Assembly: GCF_000015565.1 (NCBI RefSeq)
Contig: NC_008786.1
Location: 3,038,001-3,102,000 of the forward strand
Length of the DNA: 64,000 nucleotides
Direction: 5' to 3'
Source of the DNA: Verminephrobacter eiseniae EF01-2
GTDB lineage: Bacteria; Pseudomonadota; Gammaproteobacteria; Burkholderiales; Burkholderiaceae_C
In this document: piece after piece, positions 35,394-44,195 of the stretch
How the letters are laid out: each line of letters starts with the position of its first letter
How positions within the stretch are numbered: position 1 is the first letter of the stretch
Made by a program: the position numbers and the translations under genes
The notes under the pieces: generated by a model
The model's database searches: none
What the model saw: the letters and a program-made list of their open reading frames with translations, nothing else
What the model was told of the DNA's origin: nothing

Positions 35394-36557
35394 ATGCAAG
35401 CTGCAGCGGACAAATTACTCAAGGACACCGTCGCCAACGGCGATGTGCCGGGCGTCGTCGCGGTCGCGACCGATGCCAAGGGGACGATCTACGAGGGCGG
35501 CTTCGGCAAGCGGGTGCTTGGCCAGCCCGCCGAGATGGCGCCCGATACCGTGGTGTGGATCGCCTCGATGACCAAGGCGATCACCGGCGCTGCGGCGATG
35601 CAGCAGGTCGAGCGCGGCAAGCTCGATCTCGATGCGCCGGCCAAGGCGGTGATTCCCTATCTCGGCGAAGTGGGCGTGCTCGAGGGCTTCGACGCGGCGG
35701 GCAAGCCCCAGACGCGCAAGCCCAGGCGCGACATCACGCTGCGCCATCTGCTCACCCATACTGCGGGCCTGTCCTACGACATCTGGAGCGGCGATATCGT
35801 CAGGTACCAACAGGCGCTGGGCGTGCCGGGCATCACGGGCTGCGAGAACCAGGCGCTCACCACGCCGCTGCTGTTCGATCCCGGCGAGCGCTGGAACTAC
35901 GGCATCAACATCGACTGGGTCGGCAAGATGATCGAGGCGGTGAGCGGCAAGAAGCTCGGCCAGTACCTGAAGGAAAACCTGCTGGGGCCGCTCGGCATGG
36001 ACAGCACGGATTTTTTCATCGCGCCCGCCATGCGCGAGCGGCTGGCCAAAATCCACCATCGCATCGCCGACGGCTCCCTGGTGCCCGACATGGCGCTCGA
36101 GATCTCGCAGCAGCCCGAGTTCGAGATGGGCGGCGGCGGGCTTTACGGCACGGCGGGCGACTATCTGAAGTTCGTGCGCATGATGCTCAACCAAGGCCGG
36201 TCCGACCGTGGCCAGGCGCTGCTCGAGCCCGGGACGGTGGCGGCGATGTCCAGGAATGCGATGGGCGCCACCCGGGTCGTGCCCCTCAAGAGTGTGATCC
36301 CGCCGCTGTCGAACGACGCCGAGTTCTTTCCCGGGATCGACAAGCAGTGGGGCCTGAGCTTCATGATCAACAACGCCCAGGCGCCGACCGGCCGCTCGGC
36401 CGGCAGCCTGGCCTGGGCGGGGCTTGCCAACACCTACTACTGGATCGACCAGCAAAAGGGCGTGGGCGGCGTCTATGCGACCCAGATCCTGCCCTTCGCC
36501 GATGTCAAGTCGCTGCCGCTGTACTACGCGTTCGAGAAGACGGTGTACGACGCCTGA
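35394..36557 (+). CDS. Serine hydrolase of the beta-lactamase/EstB family
   Basis: This 387-residue protein has the penicillin-binding/class C beta-lactamase fold signature: SMTK at residues 58-61 (nucleophilic Ser and general-base Lys), LLTHTAGLSYD, WNYGINIDWVGKMIEAVSGK (Tyr of the YxN motif) and GGGGLYGTAGDYLKFVRMM. It lacks a signal peptide, so it is more likely a cytoplasmic esterase or lactamase of the EstB type than a resistance enzyme. ATG 35394 follows GGAGGAAG. It stands alone between a decayed permease gene and sucCD on the opposite strand. Confidence 0.85.
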   Translation: MQAAADKLLKDTVANGDVPGVVAVATDAKGTIYEGGFGKRVLGQPAEMAPDTVVWIASMTKAITGAAAMQQVERGKLDLDAPAKAVIPYLGEVGVLEGFDAAGKPQTRKPRRDITLRHLLTHTAGLSYDIWSGDIVRYQQALGVPGITGCENQALTTPLLFDPGERWNYGINIDWVGKMIEAVSGKKLGQYLKENLLGPLGMDSTDFFIAPAMRERLAKIHHRIADGSLVPDMALEISQQPEFEMGGGGLYGTAGDYLKFVRMMLNQGRSDRGQALLEPGTVAAMSRNAMGATRVVPLKSVIPPLSNDAEFFPGIDKQWGLSFMINNAQAPTGRSAGSLAWAGLANTYYWIDQQKGVGGVYATQILPFADVKSLPLYYAFEKTVYDA

Positions 36558-36617
36558 AGGCGTGCGCCCGGGCAGACGGGGCGGGGCCTGAGCGCAAGGA
36601 GCGCCGTCTGCGCAGGC

Positions 36618-37514
36618 TTATTTCAACTGCGCCTTGAGCAGCCGCCCCAGTTCCGAAGGGTTGCGCGTGACCACGAAGCCCGACTCTTGCATGATGGCCA
36701 GCTTGGCTTCAGCCGTATCGGCGCCGTCGGAGATCAGCGCGCCGGCGTGGCCCATGCGTTTGCCGGGGGGGGCGGTGACGCCGGCGATGAAGCCGACCAC
36801 GGGCTTTGTCATGTGGGTCTTGCACCAGCGGGCGGCAATGGCCTCGTCGGGGCCGCCGATTTCGCCGATCATGACCACCGCGTCGGTGCCCGGGTCGTCG
36901 TTGAATGCCTGCATCACGTCGATGTGCTTGAGGCCGTTGATGGGGTCGCCGCCAATGCCCACGGCCGTTGATTGGCCCAGGCCCACTTCGGTCAGCATGG
37001 CCACGGCTTCGTAGGTCAGCGTGCCGGAGCGGCTGACCACACCGATGCGGCCCTTGCGGTGGATGTGGCCGGGCATGATGCCGATCTTGATCTCCTCGGG
37101 CGTGATCAGGCCCGGGCAGTTCGGGCCTAGCAGCAGGGTCTTTTTGCCGCCGGCCGCTTCCTTGGCCCGCATCCGGTTGCGCACTTCGAGCATGTCGCGC
37201 ACGGGGATGCCCTCGGTGATGCAGATCGCCAGGTCCAGGTCGGCTTCGACGGCTTCCCAGATGGCGGCGGCGGCGGCGGCAGGGGGCACGTAGATCACCG
37301 ATACGGTGGCGCCGGTCTGGGTTGCGGCTTCGCCGACGCTGGCGTAGATCGGTATGCCGAAGATCGATTCGCCGGCCTTGCGGGGGTTCACGCCGGCGAC
37401 GAAGGCGCTCTTGCCGTTCGCGTATGCCTGGCATTTTTCGGTGTGGAACTGGCCGGTCTTGCCCGTGATGCCCTGGGTGATGACTTTGGTGTCCTGGTTG
37501 ATGTAGATCGACAT
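36618..37514 (-). CDS. sucD: Succinate-CoA ligase, alpha subunit
   Basis: SucD with SucC makes succinyl-CoA to succinate plus ATP/GTP in the TCA cycle. The 298-residue protein has [40 protein letters not shown] and the phospho-histidine segment [11 protein letters not shown]. Length is standard. It follows sucC by 16 bases. Confidence 0.96.
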   Translation of the reverse strand: MSIYINQDTKVITQGITGKTGQFHTEKCQAYANGKSAFVAGVNPRKAGESIFGIPIYASVGEAATQTGATVSVIYVPPAAAAAAIWEAVEADLDLAICITEGIPVRDMLEVRNRMRAKEAAGGKKTLLLGPNCPGLITPEEIKIGIMPGHIHRKGRIGVVSRSGTLTYEAVAMLTEVGLGQSTAVGIGGDPINGLKHIDVMQAFNDDPGTDAVVMIGEIGGPDEAIAARWCKTHMTKPVVGFIAGVTAPPGKRMGHAGALISDGADTAEAKLAIMQESGFVVTRNPSELGRLLKAQLK

Positions 37515-37530
37515 ACTGTGTGCTCCGGGC

Positions 37531-38697
37531 TTATCGAACGGCGGCCACGATGCGCTGCGCGGCGTCGGCCATGGTGTCTGCGGCGATGATCGGCAGGCCG
37601 GACTCGGCCAGCAGTTTCTTGCCCGGCTCTTCGTTGGTGCCCTTCATGCGCACGACCAGCGGCACGGACAGGTTCACGGCCTTGCAGGCGCTGATCACGC
37701 CGGTGGCGATGGTGTCGCAGCGCATGATGCCGCCGAAGATGTTGACCAGGATGCCTTTGACCTTGGGGTTGCCGAGCATGATCTTGAAGGCTTCGGTGAC
37801 CTTCTCTGCCGTGGCGCCACCGCCCACGTCCAGGAAGTTGGCCGGCGCGCCGCCGAACAGCTTGATGGTGTCCATCGTGGCCATGGCCAGGCCGGCGCCG
37901 TTGACCAGGCAGCCGATGTTGCCGTCCATGCTGATGTAGGCCAGGTCGAACTTCGAGGCCAGCACTTCGGCCGGGTCTTCTTCCTCGAAATCGCGGTAGG
38001 CCACGATCTCGGGGTGGCGCCACAGCGCGTTGGCGTCGAAGTTGAACTTGGCGTCGAGCGCGGTCAGCCGGTTTTGGCCGTCGCAGTTCAGCGGGTTGAT
38101 CTCCAGCAGCGATGCGTCGGTGTCCATGTAGCACTGGTAGAGCCGGCGCATGATGTCCACGGCCTGGGCCTGGGCCTGGGCTGGCGCGGGCAGGCCGATG
38201 CCGACGGCGATCTTGAGCGCCTGCTCCGGGCCCAGGCCCGCCAGCGGATCGACGAATTCGGTGATGATCATCTCCGGCTTGGCGCGCTTGACCTCCTCGA
38301 TGTCCATGCCGCCCTCGCTCGAAGCGATGAAGGCCAGCTTTTGCGTGGCGCGGTCGGTCACGATCGACAGGTAGTATTCCTTGCCGATGTCGGCGCCTTC
38401 TTCGATGTACAGGCGGCGAACCTTCTGGCCCTCGGGGCCGGTCTGGTGCGTCTTGAGCTGCATGCCCAGCATGGAGCCGGCCAGGCGCCTGACCTCGTCG
38501 ATGGTTTTTGCCAGTTGCACGCCGCCGCCCTTGCCGCGGCCACCGGCGTGAATCTGGGCCTTCACGACCCACACCGGGCCGCCGAGCTTCTGGGCTGCTT
38601 CCACGGCTTCTTGCACCGTGAAGGCGGGAATGCCGCGCGGAACGGGCACACCGAATTGGCGCAAGATGTCCTTGCCTTGGTATTCATGAATCTTCAT
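37531..38697 (-). CDS. sucC: Succinate-CoA ligase, beta subunit
   Basis: The 388-residue beta subunit has an ATP-grasp domain ([40 protein letters not shown]) and the C-terminal CoA-ligase domain ([20 protein letters not shown]). ATG 38697 gives the family N-terminus; the frame continues upstream without similarity. A run of GCCTGG units at about 38160-38180 yields [12 protein letters not shown], a small local expansion. It is the first gene of the sucCD operon. Confidence 0.96.
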   Translation of the reverse strand: MKIHEYQGKDILRQFGVPVPRGIPAFTVQEAVEAAQKLGGPVWVVKAQIHAGGRGKGGGVQLAKTIDEVRRLAGSMLGMQLKTHQTGPEGQKVRRLYIEEGADIGKEYYLSIVTDRATQKLAFIASSEGGMDIEEVKRAKPEMIITEFVDPLAGLGPEQALKIAVGIGLPAPAQAQAQAVDIMRRLYQCYMDTDASLLEINPLNCDGQNRLTALDAKFNFDANALWRHPEIVAYRDFEEEDPAEVLASKFDLAYISMDGNIGCLVNGAGLAMATMDTIKLFGGAPANFLDVGGGATAEKVTEAFKIMLGNPKVKGILVNIFGGIMRCDTIATGVISACKAVNLSVPLVVRMKGTNEEPGKKLLAESGLPIIAADTMADAAQRIVAAVR

Positions 38698-38912
38698 GAG
38701 GGCTTCTCTCAAAGAAGGGTGGTAGTGACCCGTTGGCACCCGTCGTCCATGGCCATGGACAGTGGCCTGGCTGCGGGTTGGTGGGGCATGGCAACCGGCG
38801 ACTGTATCATGCTGCAATGCACCATCCGCAGCCCCGGCCACAGCCCGTGGCAAGCCCGTGCCCCCGGGACGAACCCGGTAGCGCAGCCGTCTTTTGCGAG
38901 GAATATCGCCCC

Positions 38913-39893
38913 ATGTTCAGAGTCTTCATCGACGGCCAAGCCGGCACCACCGGGCTGCAAATTCATCAGCGCCTGCAGGCCATGCCGCAGATCGAGCTGC
39001 TCGGCATCGCGCCTGCGCAGCGCAAGGACCTGGCCGCCAAGCGCGCACTGATGGCGGACGCGGATCTGGTCGTGCTTTGCCTGCACGACGAGGCTGCGCG
39101 CGAGACGGTGGCCATGGTCGATGCGCTCGAGCGCAGCACCGGGCGCAAGGTCAAGGTGCTCGACGCCAGCAGCGCGCACCGCACAGCGCCTGGCTGGGTG
39201 TTTGGTTTTCCCGAACTCGCCGCCGGCCAGCGCGATGCCGTGGCGGCTGCGCAGCGGGTGGCCAACCCTGGCTGCTATGCCACGGGGGCGATTGCGCTGC
39301 TGCGCCCGCTGGTCGATGCCGGGCTGCTGCCCCGGGACTTCCCGCTGGCACTGCCTGCGGTCAGCGGCTACTCGGGCGGCGGACGCAGCATGATCGAAGC
39401 CTACGAGCAGGGCCGGGCGCCGCTGTTCGAGGCCTATGCGCTGGGCTTGCAGCACAAGCACCTGCCGGAGATCATGCGCTACGGCGGCCTCACGCGCCGC
39501 CCCGTCTTCGTGCCGTCGGTGGGCAACTTTCGCCAGGGCATGCTGGTGCAACTGCCGCTGCACCTCGATCTGCTGCCCGGCGCGCCCCGGGCGGCAGACC
39601 TGCACGCGGCCCTTGCCGCCCACTATGCCGGGAGCAATACGCCCGGGCAGTGGGTGCGCGTGCTGGCGCCGACCGCAGACGGCAAGCTCGACGCCACGGC
39701 GCTGAACGACAGCAACTACCTGGAATTGCGCGTGTTCGCCAACGAGGAGCAGCGCCAAGCCGTGCTGATCGCGCGCCTGGACAACCTGGGCAAGGGCGCC
39801 AGCGGCGCTGCCGTGCAAAACCTCCAACTGATGCTGGGCGTGCCGGAGCCGGCCCGGGGCCTGGCGCCCGGTCCGGTCGCCGCCGGTGCATGA
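38913..39893 (+). CDS. argC: N-acetyl-gamma-glutamyl-phosphate reductase (type 2)
   Basis: ArgC reduces N-acetylglutamyl phosphate to the semialdehyde in arginine synthesis. The 326-residue type-2 enzyme has the short NADP-binding start [20 protein letters not shown], the catalytic cysteine in [15 protein letters not shown] and the histidine region [17 protein letters not shown] 38913 is the family start. It is monocistronic here; the fold-back element copy 2 begins 36 bases after the stop. Confidence 0.93.
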   Translation: MFRVFIDGQAGTTGLQIHQRLQAMPQIELLGIAPAQRKDLAAKRALMADADLVVLCLHDEAARETVAMVDALERSTGRKVKVLDASSAHRTAPGWVFGFPELAAGQRDAVAAAQRVANPGCYATGAIALLRPLVDAGLLPRDFPLALPAVSGYSGGGRSMIEAYEQGRAPLFEAYALGLQHKHLPEIMRYGGLTRRPVFVPSVGNFRQGMLVQLPLHLDLLPGAPRAADLHAALAAHYAGSNTPGQWVRVLAPTADGKLDATALNDSNYLELRVFANEEQRQAVLIARLDNLGKGASGAAVQNLQLMLGVPEPARGLAPGPVAAGA

Positions 39894-39928
39894 GTCCTGT
39901 GGCGCAGGCGCATGTTCCATGCTGCGCC

Positions 39929-40092
39929 TAGTGTCGCGTCACTGATCATCTGTCGGTCTGCGCTGGCCATCGAAGCGCATCGCGGCGTTGCATCGCTTGC
40001 CAATACGCTCGGTATGGGCTGCGCGATGCGCCTTGCGCTGCGCTCCGATGGCTGCGCGCAGCCTACGACATCTGATCCGTGACGCGACACTA
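39929..40092. mobile_element. Fold-back MITE-like element, copy 2
   Basis: A 162-bp copy with the same AGTGTCGCGTCAC termini, flanked by TA on both sides (39929-39930 and 40091-40092). It differs from copy 1 by one missing base in the loop (AATACGCTCGG) and a few substitutions. It lies between argC and the helicase gene; the remaining bases up to 40225 contain 13-bp imperfect repeats (GCAACGAAACGGC and variants, about 40100-40140) and no gene. Confidence 0.87.
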
Positions 40093-40225
40093 GCGCGATT
40101 GAAAACACGGCAACGAAACGGCGCAATGAAGCGGCGCAACGAAAGCAGCGCAGCGCAGTGAACGGCAAGCAGGCCGCACCTGCGCGCGCCGCCCGTTGCG
40201 CCAGCCATGCCACACTCCGGCCCCT

Positions 40226-42442
40226 ATGTCTTCTACCGATTGGGCCCGGCAGGCCCTGCAGGCGTTTGATGCGGTGGTGCAGGCCAGCGACGGATTTTGC
40301 AGCCGCCCCGGCCAGCGGCTGATGGCCGAGCAGGTGGCGCGCACCTTCAGCAGCGCCACCTTGGGCAAGGCGCAAGAGGGCGATGACCAGGCCGCGCCCA
40401 CGCGCTGCATCGCCGTGATACAGGCCGGCACCGGCGTCGGCAAATCGCTGGCCTATTGCGCGCCGGCCATCGCGCTGGCACTGGCGCGCGGCACGCGGGT
40501 GTTGATCTCCACCGCCACGGTGGCATTGCAGGAGCAACTGGTCGACAAAGACCTGCCGGCGCTGGCCGCGCGGCTGCCCCAGCCCTTCAAGTTCGTGCTG
40601 GCCAAGGGGCGCGGGCGCTATGTGTGCAAGCTCAAGCTCGGCCGCCTGGCGGGCACCGGCCAGGCCGACGAGGCCCAGGACGACCTGTTGGCCAACGAAG
40701 CCGATGAGGCCGAGGAGGCCGGCGATCGGGCCGACCGCGCCCGGCGCCCCCGGCATGAGACCGAGGCGCGCATCCGGTGGTACGAGGCCATGGCGCAAAA
40801 CCTGGAGCAGGGCGCATGGGACGGCGACCGCGACAGCCTCGATACGCCGCCCGCGCCCGAAGTCTGGGGCCCCGTGGCGGCCGAGGGCGCATCGTGCTCG
40901 GGCAAATACTGTCCGGCCTTCGCGCAGTGCAGCTACTACGACAAACGCCGGGCGCTGGTGGGCGCGCAGGTCATCGTGGCCAACCACGACCTGCTGCTGT
41001 CGTCGCTGGGCGCGCGCCTGCTGCCCGAGCTCGACAACTGCCTGCTGGTGCTCGACGAAGCCCACCACCTGCCCGCCACGGCGCTCGAACGGTTTGCCTG
41101 CAGCATGGACCTGAGCCGCCTGGCATGGATCGAGCGCCTGGCCAGCCACAGCCTGCGCATAGGCGAGCTGCTGCAAGTGCCGGAGATTGCCGGCATCCCG
41201 CGCTGCGCGGCGCAACTGCGGCAGCAGTTGCAAGACCTGGCGCGCAGCGTGATGCAGTTGTACGGCGCCGAGCTTGGCAGCCACGAGGACAGTGGGGGCC
41301 CGGCGCGGGTGCGCTTGCCCGGTGGCCGGCTGCCCGAGCCGCTCGTCGCCCCTTTGGGCCTGCTGCTCGGCAGTGCCGACGGCTTTTTGCAGGCCCTGCA
41401 CGCGACCGCAAAAGCCCTGCGCACCCAGATGCGCGAGCAGCCCGGGCAGGCGCGCCGCCTGTCCATGCTGTATGCACAGATCGGCATGCAGGCCCCGCGG
41501 TTGGAAGCGCTGCATGCCACCGCGCAATTGCTGCTGCAGGACGCGACCGAAGGACAGGTGCCCGCAGCCAAGTGGTTCACGCTGGCGCCCGATGGCGACC
41601 GGCGCGTGCTCCAGGCGCACGCCAGCCCGATCCTGCCCGGCGCCATGCTGCGCAACCTGTGGAGCACGGTGCGCGCTGCGGTGCTGACCTCGGCCACGCT
41701 CACCAGTTGCGGGCAGTTCGATTTCTTTTTGCACGAAACGGGCCTGCAAGACGACGCTGCCGCCAGCACGCTGGAGGTGCCCAGCCCGTTCGACTACACC
41801 GCCCAAGGCCGGCTGATCGTCGCCGAAACCCGCGCCGACCCGAAGAACGCCGCGCAGTTCACCGCCGAGATGGTCGCCGCGCTGCTGCACGACATGGCCC
41901 GGGTGAAATATGGCGCGCTGGTGCTGTTTACCTCGCGCGAGCAAATGCGCCAGGCCGTCGCGGCCCTGCCCACGGCGCTGCACAGCGTGGTGCTGGTGCA
42001 AAACACGCTGCCCCGCGCGCAACTGCTCGGGCGCCACGCCGAGCGCGTGGCCCAAGGCCAGCCCTCGGTCATCTTCGGCATGCAGTCGTTTGGCGAGGGG
42101 CTGGACCTGCCGGGGCGGCTGTGCGAATCGGTATTCATCACCAAGCTGCCCTTTGCCTCGCCCGACGACCCGGTGGGCCAGGCGCGCGCCGAATGGCTGC
42201 GCAGCATGGGGCGCGATCCGTTCAGCGAACTGGTCGTGCCCGCCACCGCCATCCGCCTGGCGCAATGGGCGGGCCGCGCCATCCGCACCGAACGCGACCA
42301 GGCCCATGTCTACTGCTACGACAAACGCCTGACGCGCACCAGCTACGGCCAGCGCCTGCTCAAAGGCTTGCCGCCATTTGCGCTGGAGCAACGCGCGCCG
42401 CTGTCCGGCGGCGCAACCGCGCCCGGCGCCGGGCAACCCTAG
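40226..42442 (+). CDS. dinG: DinG-type ATP-dependent DNA helicase (XPD-like, iron-sulfur)
   Basis: This 738-residue superfamily 2 helicase has Walker A IQAGTGVGKSLAYCAPAI, the four-cysteine iron-sulfur cluster region (YVCKLKLG, then CSGKYCPAFAQC), DEAH box LLVLDEAHHLPA and C-terminal motif VI QWAGRAIRTERDQAH. DinG unwinds R-loops, D-loops and G-quadruplexes to help replication-transcription conflicts. ATG 40226 gives MSSTDWARQALQAFD. The final codons run GAGQP and the stop TAG is formed by the left edge of the fold-back element at 42440, so the native C-terminus may have been trimmed. Confidence 0.9.
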   Translation: MSSTDWARQALQAFDAVVQASDGFCSRPGQRLMAEQVARTFSSATLGKAQEGDDQAAPTRCIAVIQAGTGVGKSLAYCAPAIALALARGTRVLISTATVALQEQLVDKDLPALAARLPQPFKFVLAKGRGRYVCKLKLGRLAGTGQADEAQDDLLANEADEAEEAGDRADRARRPRHETEARIRWYEAMAQNLEQGAWDGDRDSLDTPPAPEVWGPVAAEGASCSGKYCPAFAQCSYYDKRRALVGAQVIVANHDLLLSSLGARLLPELDNCLLVLDEAHHLPATALERFACSMDLSRLAWIERLASHSLRIGELLQVPEIAGIPRCAAQLRQQLQDLARSVMQLYGAELGSHEDSGGPARVRLPGGRLPEPLVAPLGLLLGSADGFLQALHATAKALRTQMREQPGQARRLSMLYAQIGMQAPRLEALHATAQLLLQDATEGQVPAAKWFTLAPDGDRRVLQAHASPILPGAMLRNLWSTVRAAVLTSATLTSCGQFDFFLHETGLQDDAAASTLEVPSPFDYTAQGRLIVAETRADPKNAAQFTAEMVAALLHDMARVKYGALVLFTSREQMRQAVAALPTALHSVVLVQNTLPRAQLLGRHAERVAQGQPSVIFGMQSFGEGLDLPGRLCESVFITKLPFASPDDPVGQARAEWLRSMGRDPFSELVVPATAIRLAQWAGRAIRTERDQAHVYCYDKRLTRTSYGQRLLKGLPPFALEQRAPLSGGATAPGAGQP

Positions 42443-42604
42443 TGTCGCGTCACCGATCATCTGTCGGTCTGCGCTGGCCATCGAAGCGCATCGCGGCGTT
42501 GCATCGCTTGCCAATACAGCTCGGTATGGGCTGCGCGATGCGCCTTGCGCTGCGCTCCGATGGCTGCGCGCAGCCTACGACAGCTGATCCGTGACGCGAC
42601 ACTA
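42440..42604. mobile_element. Fold-back MITE-like element, copy 3
   Basis: A 163-bp copy flanked by TA at 42440-42441 and 42603-42604, nearly identical to copy 1 (differences near the right end, CAGCTGATCCGTG). It occupies the whole gap between the helicase gene and the NlpC/P60 gene, whose ATG is at 42620. Its left TA plus G forms the TAG stop of the helicase gene. Confidence 0.88.
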
Positions 42605-42619
42605 GTAAGCTCAGGCGCC

Positions 42620-43132
42620 ATGCGCGCATTGCACTGTCTGGCCTGCGCGGCGGCCCTGCTGGTGCTGGGCGGCTGCGGCACCACCCCGGCACCTTCACCC
42701 TCGCCGGCCTACCCCGTTGCGCCTGCGCAACTGTCGGCGGTTGCGCCCGGGCAACTGTCGGACACGCAGGCGCACGACATCGCCATCCACGCACTGGGTC
42801 TGGTCGGAACGCCCTACCGCCATGGCGGCAACACCCCCGAGGCGGGCTTCGATTGCAGCGGACTGATCGGCTACGTCTACCGCCACCGCGTAGGCCGGGC
42901 ACCGCCGCGCACCGTGGCGCAACTGAGCGCCTGGGGCCAGCCCATTGCCGGCAGCCAACTGCGCAGCGGCGACCTGGTGCTGTTCGGCACCGGACGCATC
43001 CCCTCGCATGCCGGCATCTATGTGGGCCAGGGGCGCTTTGTCCATGCGCCGGCGAGCGGCGGCCAGGTGCGGCTGGACCAACTGCAATCGGGCTACTGGG
43101 CGCAGCAGGGCGCGTCGTTCCGGCGGCTTTGA
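42620..43132 (+). CDS. NlpC/P60-family peptidoglycan hydrolase lipoprotein
   Basis: The 170-residue product has a lipoprotein signal with lipobox cysteine C19 (AALLVLGGC) and an NlpC/P60 domain: TPYRHGGNTPEAGFDCSGLI with catalytic Cys79, SGDLVLFGTG and catalytic His in IPSHAGIYVGQGRFVHAP. Such enzymes cut the gamma-D-glutamyl-meso-diaminopimelate bond of the cell wall. It is anchored in a membrane facing the periplasm. It starts 16 bases after the fold-back element, which therefore forms its 5' flank and may affect its expression. Confidence 0.88.
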   Translation: MRALHCLACAAALLVLGGCGTTPAPSPSPAYPVAPAQLSAVAPGQLSDTQAHDIAIHALGLVGTPYRHGGNTPEAGFDCSGLIGYVYRHRVGRAPPRTVAQLSAWGQPIAGSQLRSGDLVLFGTGRIPSHAGIYVGQGRFVHAPASGGQVRLDQLQSGYWAQQGASFRRL

Positions 43133-43175
43133 AGGGCGCATGGCCCCGGTTCGGGATCGGCTATCCGGGATCGGC

Positions 43176-43712
43176 TCAAGGGATGGGCGGCGTCACCGAC
43201 AGCACGATCTCGGCATCGACGGCACCGCGGTTGATGTAGCGATGGGCGTGGATCGCGTCGAAGGTGATGGCTTCTGCGGCCTGCACCTGATGCGCAATGC
43301 CGGCGACTTCGACCGTCATCGTTCCCCGAATCACATACAGGCATTCGACCGATGCATGGCTGATCGTCCCGGCCACTGAATACTGGCCCGGAACGAATAC
43401 CGCGCGCAGCACTTCCATCGGCGCGTTGCCATGGGTCAGGCGCTCGTAGCTGACGGTGCCTTTGGGGCCGGTGATCTGCGTGCGCTCGCCGGGACGGCTG
43501 AGCCAGACCGATGGCGCTGCGGGATCGCGAAAGAGCGCGGCCATCGATTCGCCGAACACGGCGCTGAGCGCCCGCAAGGTGCTCAGGCTGGGCTCGGTCA
43601 CCCCGCGTTCGATCTGGCTGAGCAAGGTGGGCGAGACGCCGGCGGCTTGCGCCAGTGCCCGCAGCGACATGCCACGGGTGAGCCGCAATTCATGCAATCG
43701 TTTGCCAAGCAC
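43176..43712 (-). CDS. XRE-family regulator with C-terminal cupin domain
   Basis: The 178-residue regulator joins an N-terminal helix-turn-helix (LHELRLTRGMSLRALAQAAG, VSPTLLSQIERGVTEPSLST; residues 6-60) to a cupin sensor domain (SHASVECLYVIRGTMTVEVA, ITFDAIHAHRYINRG; about residues 115-170). Such regulators control catabolic operons for amino acids and amines. It is divergent from the transporter-dehydrogenase cluster beginning at 43911, and two similar 19-bp sites lie between them, consistent with control of both directions. Confidence 0.88.
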   Translation of the reverse strand: MLGKRLHELRLTRGMSLRALAQAAGVSPTLLSQIERGVTEPSLSTLRALSAVFGESMAALFRDPAAPSVWLSRPGERTQITGPKGTVSYERLTHGNAPMEVLRAVFVPGQYSVAGTISHASVECLYVIRGTMTVEVAGIAHQVQAAEAITFDAIHAHRYINRGAVDAEIVLSVTPPIP

Positions 43713-43763
43713 AGTGATTCACGCCGGTGGTCGCCATCACGGAAAGCATAAGCGATCGTCAAA

Positions 43764-43782
43764 TGTGCAGTTATGGTGCACT
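43764..43782. promoter_or_regulatory. Operator-like site 1 (imperfect)
   Basis: TGTGCAGTTATGGTGCACT shares the pattern TGTGCAGTTA-N3-TGCAC with the perfect site at 43847-43865. It is 52 bp from the XRE-cupin start, a position suited to autoregulation. Confidence 0.5.
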
Positions 43783-43830
43783 AATTCGTTCCGAAAGATG
43801 AATGTCCATGAAAATTACTGCATGGATGTG

Positions 43831-43865
43831 TTGACACGATCGGATTTGTGCAGTTAAACTGCACA
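43831..43865 (+). promoter_or_regulatory. Promoter -35 with overlapping perfect palindromic operator
   Basis: A perfect TTGACA stands at 43831-43836. A 19-bp palindrome, TGTGCAGTTAAACTGCACA (43847-43865), covers the place where the -10 box would lie (TTAAAC after 17 bases). A bound regulator would block polymerase, or guide it on a weak -10. It precedes the DUF3311-symporter cluster at 43911. Confidence 0.6.
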
Positions 43866-43910
43866 TCACTTTCAGTATCCGGATGTCGATCCCTGCCTGG
43901 CGAGGTGCCC

Positions 43911-44195
43911 ATGACGACGCAAACCTGGAAAGTTGGTAGCGGCTGCGCGCCCCAAAGGCCGCACCTGGTGCTTCTGGTCCTGCCATTCATCTGGCAAGTC
44001 GGCGGCATTCCTTTTGTCAACGAGGTGGCGCTGCGTCCGTTCGGGATGCCCTTTCCCATGGTCTGGCAAATGGCGGGCGTGGTGTTCGCCAGCACCGTGT
44101 TCGCACTGGTGTTCCATCTGGACCGGCGCGCCGGCCTGGAGGAGGAAGAAGCGGCGTTCATCATCGCCACCGCGCCTGCCGGGGGCGCAGCATGA
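43911..44195 (+). CDS. DUF3311-type small membrane protein paired with the symporter
   Basis: The 94-residue protein has two hydrophobic segments (PHLVLLVLPFIWQVGGIPFV and MVWQMAGVVFASTVFALVFH) and a short acidic C-terminus, the layout of DUF3311 proteins encoded just before sodium:solute symporters. It overlaps the symporter start by four bases. It is probably an accessory subunit, as with other two-gene SSS systems. ATG 43911 was preferred to 43848 because the latter begins inside the operator palindrome. Confidence 0.72.
   Translation: MTTQTWKVGSGCAPQRPHLVLLVLPFIWQVGGIPFVNEVALRPFGMPFPMVWQMAGVVFASTVFALVFHLDRRAGLEEEEAAFIIATAPAGGAA

Noticed and set aside
35394..36557. Antibiotic-resistance beta-lactamase
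   Set aside because: There is no export signal and the sequence is closer to EstB-like esterases; nothing points to resistance.
39716..42514. A 932-residue open frame antisense to the dinG-like helicase
   Set aside because: It is a shadow of the helicase coding strand; the plus strand has all helicase motifs.
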